From JAITWN01 sp964581365 (GTDB lineage Bacteria > Pseudomonadota > Gammaproteobacteria > SZUA-140): DNA of 50,142 nt. Each line of letters opens with the position of its first letter. Position 1 is the stretch's first letter. The DNA lies in assembly GCA_964581365.1 (NCBI GenBank), contig CAZOOF010000008.1:1-50142 (forward strand), in the 5' to 3' direction. A program made the translations under genes and the position numbers. This document shows positions 42,753-50,142 of the stretch, piece by piece. The notes beneath the pieces are model-generated. The model saw only the letters and a list, made by a program, of their open reading frames with translations. It did no database searches and had not been told where the DNA came from.

Positions 42753-44943
42753 GGCGTTCTCCACTGGTGTCCCGTGAGATCTCGGCTGGCTTCGGCGCAT
42801 TGTCGGCGCCACCGTATTCGCGATTGAAGAATCGGTAGTGCGCTATGCCTTCAAGAATGCCGCAAGCATGGCTGGCGCGAGCGAAATGGATGCGCTCGCG
42901 TCCGCGCAGCTTCTCAAGCTCCGGGCTGTGATTTGCCACCACGACGCCCATCGTTTCGCCGGTGAGCATTTCCTCGTCGCTGCCCGAATCACCGGCAGCC
43001 AGCACCCGGTCGATCGGAATACCCCATTTGTCGGCCACCCAGCGCAGCGCCGCCCCCTTGGATGCGCGCACCGGCAACAGATCGAGAAAGGCATCGTAGG
43101 ACATGACTGCATTGACATGAACATCACTGCGGCGCAATTGCCGCACGATGTCACGCAGCGGCGGCGCCCGATCCGGGTCGATGAAATAGCTGATCTTGAA
43201 CCGTCGCTGCTCGCTGGCCGGCTGCAGGCGCAGACCGCGGATTCCCCGCATCGCCGCCATTGCCCGCTCAGGATCCCAGCGATAATCGACATGCCGCTTC
43301 CAGCTTTCGTCCTCCACCAGCTTCGGTCCATAGTGAATCTCAGTCCCGGCCGCGGAAATGACGAAATCGGGCACCGGCACACGCCACTGCCGCAGCAAAT
43401 CGAGCGCGCTCTGCAGCGTGCGGCCGGTGGCGACGCCGAAGCCGACCTGGCACGGAGCCTGTCTCATCGCATCCAGCAGCCGGCCCAGACCCGGCGCATC
43501 ACCGACCAGCGTGTTGTCGATATCGCACACCAGCATGCGATCCGCGGTCGGCAGCCGGCTGCGCGGAACGGTTGCAGCCGATTGGCGTCTCGCCTGGGAC
43601 GAGACTACCCGCTGGACTTCGCGCAGGTAGGTTCGTACATGCCCCGCCCAGGAAAAATGGCGCTGCGCGCCAGCGATACCGGCACGTGCCCAGCGCTGCC
43701 ATCGACCCCGATCGGTCAGCGCCTCATACAGCGCATCGGCCAGTGAATCCATATCGAGCGGATCGATGAGCAGGCCGTTACGGCAATAGCGAACGATGTC
43801 ACGCGGGCCGCCGTCACGCGTCGCAATGATCGGCAGACCGCTTGCCGCCGCCTCGAGCAGAGTCAATCCGAACGGCTCGGTGAGCGCCGGATTGACGAAC
43901 ACTCCCCGGCTTTGGGCCGCAAGCCGATACAGATCGGGCACCTCGTCGGGATGATGATGCTTCGGATAGGCGATATGGCCGTAAAGATCATAGCGATCTA
44001 TGAGCTGCATCAGCTCGGTGAACACCCGTCGCGGCCCCTTCTCCATCGTCGCCACATCGTCTCGGTTGCCGAGAATCAGCACCAGATTGGCGAGCTCACG
44101 CAGTTCCGGGCGGCTTGCGTAGGCATGGAGCAGCATCGCCAGATTCTTCCTCGGATCCGGGCGAGCAAGGGCCAGGATCATCGGCTTGTCGGGTTCGGCG
44201 AGGAAACGCCGCAAGGTCGCGTATATCGGAGACCGGGGCACCCCGCGGCGGGGAGGATGAAAGCGCTGCAGGTCGACTCCCGGCGGAATCACCACGGTAC
44301 GCTTCGGCTGATAGTCATACAGCCCGTACTGATCTTCGACTTCCTGTTCGGTGCTCGCGACCACGAAGGCCGCGCTGTCGAGCGTCATGTTTTCCGCTTC
44401 GATGCGCTGGCTGAGGTGGTATTGGCTCTCCATTACCTGCGGAGAAACGCCCTTTTCAAGCAGGCGCATCCTTTTGACATGCCCGAGTGAATGGCCGGTA
44501 AATGCCAGTGGAACCTCAAGCAGGGAGCACAGACGCACTCCGACGTAGCCGGCATCGGCGTAGTGAGCGTGAACGATATCCGGCACCCGACCGACGCTAC
44601 GGACGTGCTTCAGCGCCTGATCCGCGAAGCTGTCCAGATGCGGCCACAGCACCTCCTTGCGGAGATAACGGCGCGGCCCGCACGGCAGCCTGATGATGCG
44701 AGCTCCGGGAGCAACCTCCTCTTCCGGCACGCCATAATCCGCATGCACTCGCGGATCGGTCACGCGCCGCGTGAGCAGGTCGACACGATCGACCGCCGGA
44801 TGCTGGGCCAGCGTGCGCAGCAGTTCGAGCACATACAGCACCTGTCCACCGGTATCGGCGTCACGGCCGAGCTCCAGTTCGTGTCCCCTGATCAGTCCGT
44901 GGACACTGATGAGTACGATGTACAGGCCCTGATCTCGTGTCAC
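42718..44943 (-). CDS. Bifunctional sucrose-phosphate synthase / sucrose-phosphate phosphatase
   Basis: 741 aa from the GTG at 44943, which overlaps the fructokinase stop (GTGA) with GGGAGG upstream; an ATG at 44961 is an alternative. Residues to about 465 are a GT4 synthase (SVHGLIRGHELELGRDADTGGQ, HAHYADAGYVG, TEPFGLTLLEAAASGLP). From about 480 a HAD phosphatase follows, with CDIDNTLVGD (nucleophile Asp) and AAGDSGSDEEML. The fusion makes sucrose-6-phosphate from UDP-glucose and fructose-6-phosphate and dephosphorylates it. Both active sites appear intact. Confidence 0.95.
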   Translation of the reverse strand: MTRDQGLYIVLISVHGLIRGHELELGRDADTGGQVLYVLELLRTLAQHPAVDRVDLLTRRVTDPRVHADYGVPEEEVAPGARIIRLPCGPRRYLRKEVLWPHLDSFADQALKHVRSVGRVPDIVHAHYADAGYVGVRLCSLLEVPLAFTGHSLGHVKRMRLLEKGVSPQVMESQYHLSQRIEAENMTLDSAAFVVASTEQEVEDQYGLYDYQPKRTVVIPPGVDLQRFHPPRRGVPRSPIYATLRRFLAEPDKPMILALARPDPRKNLAMLLHAYASRPELRELANLVLILGNRDDVATMEKGPRRVFTELMQLIDRYDLYGHIAYPKHHHPDEVPDLYRLAAQSRGVFVNPALTEPFGLTLLEAAASGLPIIATRDGGPRDIVRYCRNGLLIDPLDMDSLADALYEALTDRGRWQRWARAGIAGAQRHFSWAGHVRTYLREVQRVVSSQARRQSAATVPRSRLPTADRMLVCDIDNTLVGDAPGLGRLLDAMRQAPCQVGFGVATGRTLQSALDLLRQWRVPVPDFVISAAGTEIHYGPKLVEDESWKRHVDYRWDPERAMAAMRGIRGLRLQPASEQRRFKISYFIDPDRAPPLRDIVRQLRRSDVHVNAVMSYDAFLDLLPVRASKGAALRWVADKWGIPIDRVLAAGDSGSDEEMLTGETMGVVVANHSPELEKLRGRERIHFARASHACGILEGIAHYRFFNREYGGADNAPKPAEISRDTSGERHASESGRVPAG

Positions 44944-45839
44944 ACCGGCTCCACCTCCCATGAATGCATGAATCGATGATAGTGTTCAGGCGCGTCGACG
45001 ACCGCGCCGCGCAGCGTGCAGATCCATGAGGCAAACTCCAGGGCTCGGCGCAGGGTGACGCCCGCCTCCCAGCGATGCATCAGTCCGATCAATGCAACCG
45101 CCGCGAACGCGTCACCGGCGCCGACCGTATCGACGATCTCGCCGACCTTGGCCGCATCGCCCTCGACCACGCCATTGTCATCCACGATCAGCGCCCCTTT
45201 CGCGCCACGCGTGACGATCAGAGTGCCTATCCCGTAACTGCGGCGCAGTTTAGGCGCACTTTCATCGACCGCGCTTGCGCGCATGGTCTCGTCCCCGACG
45301 AGCATCAGTTCCTCGTCATTGAGCTTTACCCAGTCTGCGCCATCGATCAGCGATTTCACCTCGGACATGCCCCACCAGGGAGAACGCAGATTGATGTCTA
45401 TGCAACGAGGAACCCGCAGCTGCTGACACAGCGTGAACAGCGAGCTGCGCGAGACGTTTGAGCGCAGCGCCAGCGTACCGTGATAGATCAGCTCGATGGC
45501 GTGAGCGCCGCCCGCGCGCATCACGGTGGCCGCATCGATATAGTCGTAGGCGCAATCCGGAAGGATCGTGAATTCATGTCCGCCGTCGTCCTTCAGCGCG
45601 ACCTGCACTTCACCCGTAGGGTGGCCCGTATCGATCTGCACGCAGGAAATATCCATTCCCCACGAACGCATGATCGTCAGCGCGCGTTCGCCGGCCGGGT
45701 CGTCGCCGACGCGACTGACGAACAGCGGATTGAGTCCGAAGCCGTGCAAATGCCAGGCAACGTTGAAGGGGGCGCCGCCGATGACCGTCGCGTCCGGGAA
45801 GACGTCGAACAGCACCTCGCCGAAGATCATCGGCCGCAT
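44940..45839 (-). CDS. PfkB-family fructokinase of the sucrose operon
   Basis: 299 aa from the ATG at 45839 (MRPMIFGEVLFDVFPD), which is where family members begin. In-frame starts at 45896 and 45941 exist, but no Shine-Dalgarno decides between them. Motifs are IGGAPFNVAWHLHGFG, VGDDPAGERAL and the catalytic DTVGAGDAFAAVAL. It phosphorylates fructose released by sucrose synthase to fructose-6-phosphate, which feeds the next gene's product. First gene of fructokinase-SPS/SPP-sucrose synthase. Confidence 0.92.
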   Translation of the reverse strand: MRPMIFGEVLFDVFPDATVIGGAPFNVAWHLHGFGLNPLFVSRVGDDPAGERALTIMRSWGMDISCVQIDTGHPTGEVQVALKDDGGHEFTILPDCAYDYIDAATVMRAGGAHAIELIYHGTLALRSNVSRSSLFTLCQQLRVPRCIDINLRSPWWGMSEVKSLIDGADWVKLNDEELMLVGDETMRASAVDESAPKLRRSYGIGTLIVTRGAKGALIVDDNGVVEGDAAKVGEIVDTVGAGDAFAAVALIGLMHRWEAGVTLRRALEFASWICTLRGAVVDAPEHYHRFMHSWEVEPV

Positions 45840-45970
45840 AATCTGTTGAAATCGGTCGTCCACGGTCGTCGAATTTCCCGGGTCCCGGTGTTCCATTGGT
45901 GAAACTACCGGATGGTTCTGCACGACGTGTCGCGCCGGCACTCAATCGGTGCCGTCAGAGATACAGGCTC

Positions 45971-46038
45971 CCGCTCGTGGCGGGCAGGGCGGATCACATG
46001 GTCAAGCCAGTGATCCGAAGATCAGGCTGACCATTATA
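45971..46038 (-). promoter_or_regulatory. Promoter and leader hairpins of the sucrose operon
   Basis: On the minus strand TATAAT (46038-46033) is a consensus -10 without a clear -35. Two inverted repeats lie downstream: GGATCAC/GTGATCC arms with inner TGG/CCA pairing (46016-45991), and CCCGC/GCGGG (about 45984-45971). They could be an operator or leader structure. No T-runs follow, so they do not look like a glmS terminator. Confidence 0.5.
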
Positions 46039-46089
46039 GGACAAGGGGCGCTTCGCGGCCAGCCGACGCGACTGGCCACTGAACAGCGA

Positions 46090-47922
46090 TCACTCCACGG
46101 TGACCGACTTCGCCAGGTTCCTCGGTTGATCGACGTCAGTGCCCTTGAGCACGGCGACGTGATAGGCGAGCAGCTGCAGGGGAATCGTGTATATGATCGG
46201 CGCGACGGTGTCGTCGGTGGGGGCGACATCCACGATATCGATGCCATCTCCCGCGCGCATGCCGGCATCCACATCGGTAAACACGATGAGATGTCCGCCC
46301 CGGGCCCGCACCTCCTGGAGATTTGATTTCACCTTCTCCAGCAGCTCGTTGCTGGGAGCAACAGCAATGACGGGCATCTCTGAATCGACCAGAGCGAGCG
46401 GTCCGTGCTTGAGCTCACCCGCGGGATAGGCTTCGGCATGGATATAAGAGATCTCCTTGAGCTTGAGCGCGCCCTCCATCGCCACCGGATACTGGGTGCC
46501 TCGTCCCAGGAACAACGCATGGTGCTTGTCGGCGAACATCTGCGACAGCTGCTCGATCTGTTCGTTGAGACCGAGCACGTTCTCGATACGCCCCGGCAGC
46601 TGAACGAGCTGATCGACGATACTCCGCTCGGTCTGCTCGCTCATGCCGTGGCGACGACCGAGAACGACCACCAGCAGCAGCAGCGCGGCAAGCTGGGTGG
46701 TGAATGCCTTGGTGGATGCGACGCCGATCTCCGGGCCGGCGCGCGTCATCAGCACCAGATCGGATTCCCGCACCAGGGAACTCTCGGGCACGTTGCAGAT
46801 GGCGAGTGATCCGGTGCAGCCGATCTGCTTGGCTTCGCGCAATGCAGCGAGCGTATCGGCGGTTTCACCGGATTGCGAGATCGTCACCACCAGCGTATTC
46901 GGCCTGATCACCGGCCGTCGATAGCGGAACTCGCTGGCGACCTCGGTCGTGCAGGGAATCCGCGCGATGGATTCGAGCCAGTAGCGCGCTATCATGCCGG
47001 CATGATAGCTGGTGCCGCAGGCAATGATGTGGACCTGCTCGACGCGATCGAAGATTTCCTTCGCCTTTGGTCCGAAGGCCGCCTCCAGCACGTGATGATT
47101 GCCGATACGCCCCTCGAGCGTCTCGGCAACGGCGCGAACCTGCTCGTGGATTTCCTTGAGCATGTAGTGGCGATATTCGCCGCGCTCCACCGCGCTCGCG
47201 GTGAGCTCGCTGGTATAGACGGGGCGTTCGACCACGTTGCCTCCGTGGTCGTAAATCACGTGGCTGTCACGGGTGAGCGATGCAACATCGCCCTCTTCCA
47301 GCATGATGAACTGCTGCGTCACCGGCAGCAGCGCGTTCACGTCGGAAGCGACGAAGCGTTCGCCGATGCCGATTCCGATGATGAGCGGGCTGCCGCGGCG
47401 CGCCACGATCAGTCTTCCCGGTTCGGTGACACTGATGACGCCCAACGCATAAGCGCCCTGGAGTTCGCTGACCGTCTGCTGTACCGCCTCGAGCAGGCCC
47501 ATGCCCGCTGCGATGTGGCTGTGCACCTGATGCACGATCACTTCGGTATCCGTATCCGAGGTGATCTCGTAACCCATCTTCAGTTGCCGGTCGCGTAACT
47601 CGTCATGATTCTCGATGATGCCGTTGTGAACCACTGCGACCATGTCGCGGCTGATGTGCGGATGGGCATTCGACTCCTTGGGCGCGCCGTGGGTAGCCCA
47701 GCGCGTATGACCGATGCCGGTGGTGCCGTGGAGAGGCTGCTGCTGCAATGCCGCCTCGAGCGCGCTGATCTTGCCGACCGCGCGCACGCGCATGAGCCTG
47801 TTGTCGCGATCGAGGACTACCGTACCGGCGGAGTCGTATCCGCGATACTCCAGCCGCTTGAGTCCTTCGATCATGATCGGCACGACATCGCGTTCCGCAA
47901 CTGCCCCCACGATTCCGCACAT
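46090..47922 (-). CDS. glmS: Glutamine-fructose-6-phosphate aminotransferase
   Basis: 610 aa from the ATG at 47922; AAAGGA precedes it. The start MCGIVGAVAERDV puts the catalytic Cys at position 2, exposed after Met removal, as required for the class II glutaminase domain (HTRWATHGAP). Two SIS isomerase domains follow (ACGTSYHAGMIARYW; TISQSGETADTLAALR; SYIHAEAYPAGELKHGP) and the C-terminus KSVTVE is intact. It makes glucosamine-6-phosphate for UDP-GlcNAc. Spaced 32 bases after glmU. No leader motif suggesting sRNA control was seen. Confidence 0.98.
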   Translation of the reverse strand: MCGIVGAVAERDVVPIMIEGLKRLEYRGYDSAGTVVLDRDNRLMRVRAVGKISALEAALQQQPLHGTTGIGHTRWATHGAPKESNAHPHISRDMVAVVHNGIIENHDELRDRQLKMGYEITSDTDTEVIVHQVHSHIAAGMGLLEAVQQTVSELQGAYALGVISVTEPGRLIVARRGSPLIIGIGIGERFVASDVNALLPVTQQFIMLEEGDVASLTRDSHVIYDHGGNVVERPVYTSELTASAVERGEYRHYMLKEIHEQVRAVAETLEGRIGNHHVLEAAFGPKAKEIFDRVEQVHIIACGTSYHAGMIARYWLESIARIPCTTEVASEFRYRRPVIRPNTLVVTISQSGETADTLAALREAKQIGCTGSLAICNVPESSLVRESDLVLMTRAGPEIGVASTKAFTTQLAALLLLVVVLGRRHGMSEQTERSIVDQLVQLPGRIENVLGLNEQIEQLSQMFADKHHALFLGRGTQYPVAMEGALKLKEISYIHAEAYPAGELKHGPLALVDSEMPVIAVAPSNELLEKVKSNLQEVRARGGHLIVFTDVDAGMRAGDGIDIVDVAPTDDTVAPIIYTIPLQLLAYHVAVLKGTDVDQPRNLAKSVTVE

Positions 47923-47954
47923 GTCTCTCGTCCTTTCCTGGCTTGCTGGCGGCC

Positions 47955-49331
47955 TCAGCCGTCTTTGCGTTGTTTCTTGACCGGTCGTTTCCATCCCGGC
48001 CGGGTCTGCTGCGGCACACGGCTCAGGGTAAGCTCGCCGGGCGGAGCGTCCCTGGTGATGGTCGAGCCCGCACCGATGGTCGCACCCGCGCCAACCGTCA
48101 CCGGCGCTACCAGCTGGCTGTCGGAACCGATGAAGGCGCCGTCGCCGATGCGGGTCAGATGCTTGTTGGCGCCATCATAGTTGCAGGTGATGGTACCCGC
48201 GCCGATATTCACATCGCTGCCGACTTCGGCATCGCCGATGTAACTGAGGTGATTGACCTTGCTGCCGCGGCCGATCGACGCCTTCTTCACCTCGACAAAG
48301 TTACCGATCTTCGCCTCCGCGGCGATGTGAGTGTCGGGACGCAGCCGGGCGTAAGGCCCGATGTGGCAGCGCTCACCGATCTCGGCGTTCTCAATTACTG
48401 TTGACGCTTCGATCCGCGATCCGGATCCAATCCGGGCGTAGCGGATCACGCAGTTCGGCCCGATGTAGACATCGTCGCCCACCTCGACGCGGCCCTCGAA
48501 GACGACGTTGACGTCGATGATGACGTCGCGTCCCGTGGTGAGTTCACCGCGCAGATCGAAACGGGCCGGATCGAGCAGCGTGACTCCGCGCTTCAGCTGT
48601 TCCTCGGCCTGCATGCGCTGGAAGTGACGCTCCAGGGCGGCAAGCTGCATGCGATCGTTCACCCCGAGCACTTCCTCGATCCGTCCGGCGCTCACGGCAA
48701 CCGGCGGGCTGCCGGCCGCAGCCGCCATGGCGATGACATCGGTCAGATAGTATTCGCCCTGAGCATTGTCGTTATGGAGCCGATTCAGGAACGGCAGAAG
48801 CAGGCTGGCGCGCGCGGCAAGAATGCCGGTGTTGATTTCGCGAATTGCCTTTTGGGCCTCGTTTGCGTCACGTTCCTCGACGATGCCGGTGATACCGCCT
48901 TGGGAATCGCGCAGGATGCGGCCATACCCCCGCGGATCCTCGACTTCGGCGGTGACCAGCGCGATGCCGCTTTCCGCGGTTCGCGCCAGCAGGCTGCGCA
49001 GGGTTTCGGCGTTGATCAGCGGCACGTCTCCGTAGAGCACGAGGACGCTGGTATCGGGAGACAGAAACGGTGCGACCTGGCTGACAGCATGTCCGGTCCC
49101 AAGACGCTCCTTCTGTTCGACCCAGTTCACGGCCTCATTGGCCAGACGGGTACGAAGCGTCTCGCCGCCGTGACCGTAGACGACGTGTATGCGCGCGGGA
49201 TCGAGCGTCCTGGCGGTTACCAGTACGTGGGCGATGAGGGGGCGTCCAGCCAGCGGATGCAGGACCTTCGGCAGCGCCGAACGCATGCGCTTGCCCTCGC
49301 CCGCCGCCAGAACAATGACATCCAGAGACAT
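47955..49331 (-). CDS. glmU: Bifunctional GlcNAc-1-P uridyltransferase / GlcN-1-P acetyltransferase
   Basis: 458 aa. The N-terminal nucleotidyltransferase has VLAAGEGKRMRSALPKVLHP and LYGDVPLI. From about 250 a left-handed beta-helix of hexapeptide repeats carries the acetyltransferase, with NHLSYIGDAEVGSDVNIGAGTITCNYDG (catalytic His and acetyl-CoA contacts). Together these make UDP-GlcNAc for peptidoglycan and LPS. The gene order atpC-glmU-glmS is the common gammaproteobacterial one. Confidence 0.98.
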   Translation of the reverse strand: MSLDVIVLAAGEGKRMRSALPKVLHPLAGRPLIAHVLVTARTLDPARIHVVYGHGGETLRTRLANEAVNWVEQKERLGTGHAVSQVAPFLSPDTSVLVLYGDVPLINAETLRSLLARTAESGIALVTAEVEDPRGYGRILRDSQGGITGIVEERDANEAQKAIREINTGILAARASLLLPFLNRLHNDNAQGEYYLTDVIAMAAAAGSPPVAVSAGRIEEVLGVNDRMQLAALERHFQRMQAEEQLKRGVTLLDPARFDLRGELTTGRDVIIDVNVVFEGRVEVGDDVYIGPNCVIRYARIGSGSRIEASTVIENAEIGERCHIGPYARLRPDTHIAAEAKIGNFVEVKKASIGRGSKVNHLSYIGDAEVGSDVNIGAGTITCNYDGANKHLTRIGDGAFIGSDSQLVAPVTVGAGATIGAGSTITRDAPPGELTLSRVPQQTRPGWKRPVKKQRKDG

Positions 49332-49392
49332 AGGCCAATTGTACGCAGTTGATGAAGGAACACCAGCGGCAGGATTATCGGCAGAACCGGAA

Positions 49393-49439
49393 CGGTCTGC
49401 AGGAGGGCAGACCGGCGCAGACCCGAAAGTCTGCGCCGG
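49393..49439 (-). terminator. Tandem hairpins after atpC, possible atp operon terminator
   Basis: Two perfect inverted repeats lie in the 114-base gap: an 11-bp stem with CCGGCGCAGAC arms (49412-49422 with 49429-49439) and an 8-bp stem CGGTCTGC/GCAGACCG (49393-49400 with 49407-49414). They overlap by three bases and share the GTCTGC word, so they compete. No strong U-run follows, so termination may be weak or partial. Confidence 0.55.
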
Positions 49440-49445
49440 ACACGA

Positions 49446-49871
49446 TCAGCGCTTGGCCTGCTCGCGCAGCTTCTGGATGGCGCGCAGCTGAGCTACCGCC
49501 TCTGCCAGCTGGGCCTGCGCCTTGGCGTACTCGAACTCCGACACCTTGTTCTTGAGATCCAGCTCGGCCCGCTCCTTGGCGGCAAGAGCGGCTGCCTCGT
49601 CCAGATCCTTGGCGCGAACCGCCGTATCAGCCAGCACCGTCACCACGTGGGGCTGCACTTCCAGCATGCCGCCGGAAATGTAGTAGAACAGTTCCTCGCC
49701 TTCCGGCGTACGGATCCGTACTTCCCCCGGCCGCAGCTTGGTGAGCAGCGGGGTATGGCGCGGAAGGATGCCGAGCTCGCCCATCACGCCCGAAGCGAAG
49801 ACCATTTCCGCTGCTCCGGAAAAGATCTCCTCCTCTGCGCTCACGATGTCGACGTGCATGGTCATGGCCAT
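49446..49871 (-). CDS. atpC: ATP synthase epsilon subunit
   Basis: 141 aa from the ATG at 49871 (MAMTMHVDIVSAEEEIFSG), which aligns with E. coli AtpC at residue 1 and follows GGAGA. An N-terminal beta-sandwich (FASGVMGELGILPRHTPLLT; EELFYYISGGMLEVQPHVVTVLAD) and a C-terminal two-helix region that can inhibit F1 are both complete. Last gene of the atp operon. Confidence 0.98.
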   Translation of the reverse strand: MAMTMHVDIVSAEEEIFSGAAEMVFASGVMGELGILPRHTPLLTKLRPGEVRIRTPEGEELFYYISGGMLEVQPHVVTVLADTAVRAKDLDEAAALAAKERAELDLKNKVSEFEYAKAQAQLAEAVAQLRAIQKLREQAKR

Positions 49872-49904
49872 CTGTATTTCTCCGCTTGAACCGGAAGCGC
49901 CGCC

Positions 49905-50142
49905 TTACTGCAGCTTCTTCGCCTTCTCGACGGCTTCCTCGATGGAACCGACCATGTAGAAAGCCTGCTCCGGCAGATGATCGTACTCGCCGTCCACGAT
50001 TTTGCGGAAGCCCGAGATCGTATCCTTCAGCGACACGTACTTGCCGGGGGCACCGGTGAACACTTCGGCGACGAAGAAGGGCTGCGACAGGAAGCGCTGA
50101 ATCTTTCGCGCCCGGGCCACCGTCAGCTTGTCCGACTCGGAA
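49905..50142 (-). CDS. atpD: ATP synthase beta subunit, 5' end cut by window end
   Basis: Only the last 78 codons or so are inside the window: SESDKLTVARARKIQRFLSQ, then FVAEVFTGAPGKYVSLKDT and the C-terminus EEAVEKAKKLQ. This is the conserved C-terminal helical domain of F1 beta. The catalytic P-loop lies outside. The frame is open to the window edge. It ends 33 bases before atpC. Confidence 0.97.
   Translation of the reverse strand, partial: SESDKLTVARARKIQRFLSQPFFVAEVFTGAPGKYVSLKDTISGFRKIVDGEYDHLPEQAFYMVGSIEEAVEKAKKLQ

Overview
The window is a GC-rich, gene-dense chromosomal segment of a gammaproteobacterium. It carries type IV pilus genes, a DsbA/PilQ-type Gram-negative envelope and a sucrose-synthesis operon. 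The gene order follows the Pseudomonas order gltB / SPOR-ATPase / aroB / aroK / pilQPONM / ponA / malic enzyme / nuclease / rpmE, and separately polA / engB / dsbA / EEP hydrolase and atpDC / glmU / glmS. The species cannot be named from sequence alone. Sucrose synthase together with a fused sucrose-phosphate synthase/phosphatase would suit a halophilic or chemolithotrophic lineage of the Ectothiorhodospiraceae kind (inference). No insertion sequence, prophage, CRISPR array or rRNA was seen.

Layout. 1-8.5 kb (minus): glutamate synthase large subunit (cut by the window start), a DamX-like SPOR ATPase, a small WGR protein, dGTPase, aroB and aroK. 8.6-15.7 kb (minus): pilMNOPQ, tightly overlapping, followed by a secreted Ig-like (Big_1) lipoprotein and a strong terminator. 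15.9-18.4 kb (plus): penicillin-binding protein 1A, divergent from pilM. 18.4-24.6 kb (minus): citrate synthase, malate dehydrogenase, malic enzyme, a secreted nuclease, ribosomal protein L31, an isolated gspC, a DUF2782 protein and a LOG-family protein. 25.4-28.3 kb (plus): polA, then a candidate sRNA in the place that holds Spot 42 in Escherichia and ErsA in Pseudomonas. engB (minus) converges on it. 29.0-32.2 kb (plus): dsbA, an acetolactate-synthase-type ThDP enzyme and an EEP-fold hydrolase.

32.3-39.8 kb (minus) is the most unusual block. It is a compact eight-gene operon of three TPR proteins, one small exported protein of unknown function, one ExbB/TolQ channel, two dissimilar ExbD/TolR proteins and an AgmX/PglI-type TonB-like protein. 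One TolQ, two TolR, several TPR proteins and a PglI/AgmX C-domain resemble the parts list of the Myxococcus Agl-Glt machine. I read it as a proton-motive-force-driven envelope machine of unknown output.

40-46 kb (minus): tRNA-Arg(CCG), then fructokinase, fused sucrose-phosphate synthase/phosphatase and sucrose synthase. Together these can make sucrose from fructose-6-phosphate and UDP-glucose and recover both moieties. 46-50 kb (minus): glmS and glmU, which use the same fructose-6-phosphate pool for UDP-GlcNAc, then atpC and the end of atpD, cut by the window end. Nearly all genes are complete and intact. Both edge genes are partial only because of the window.
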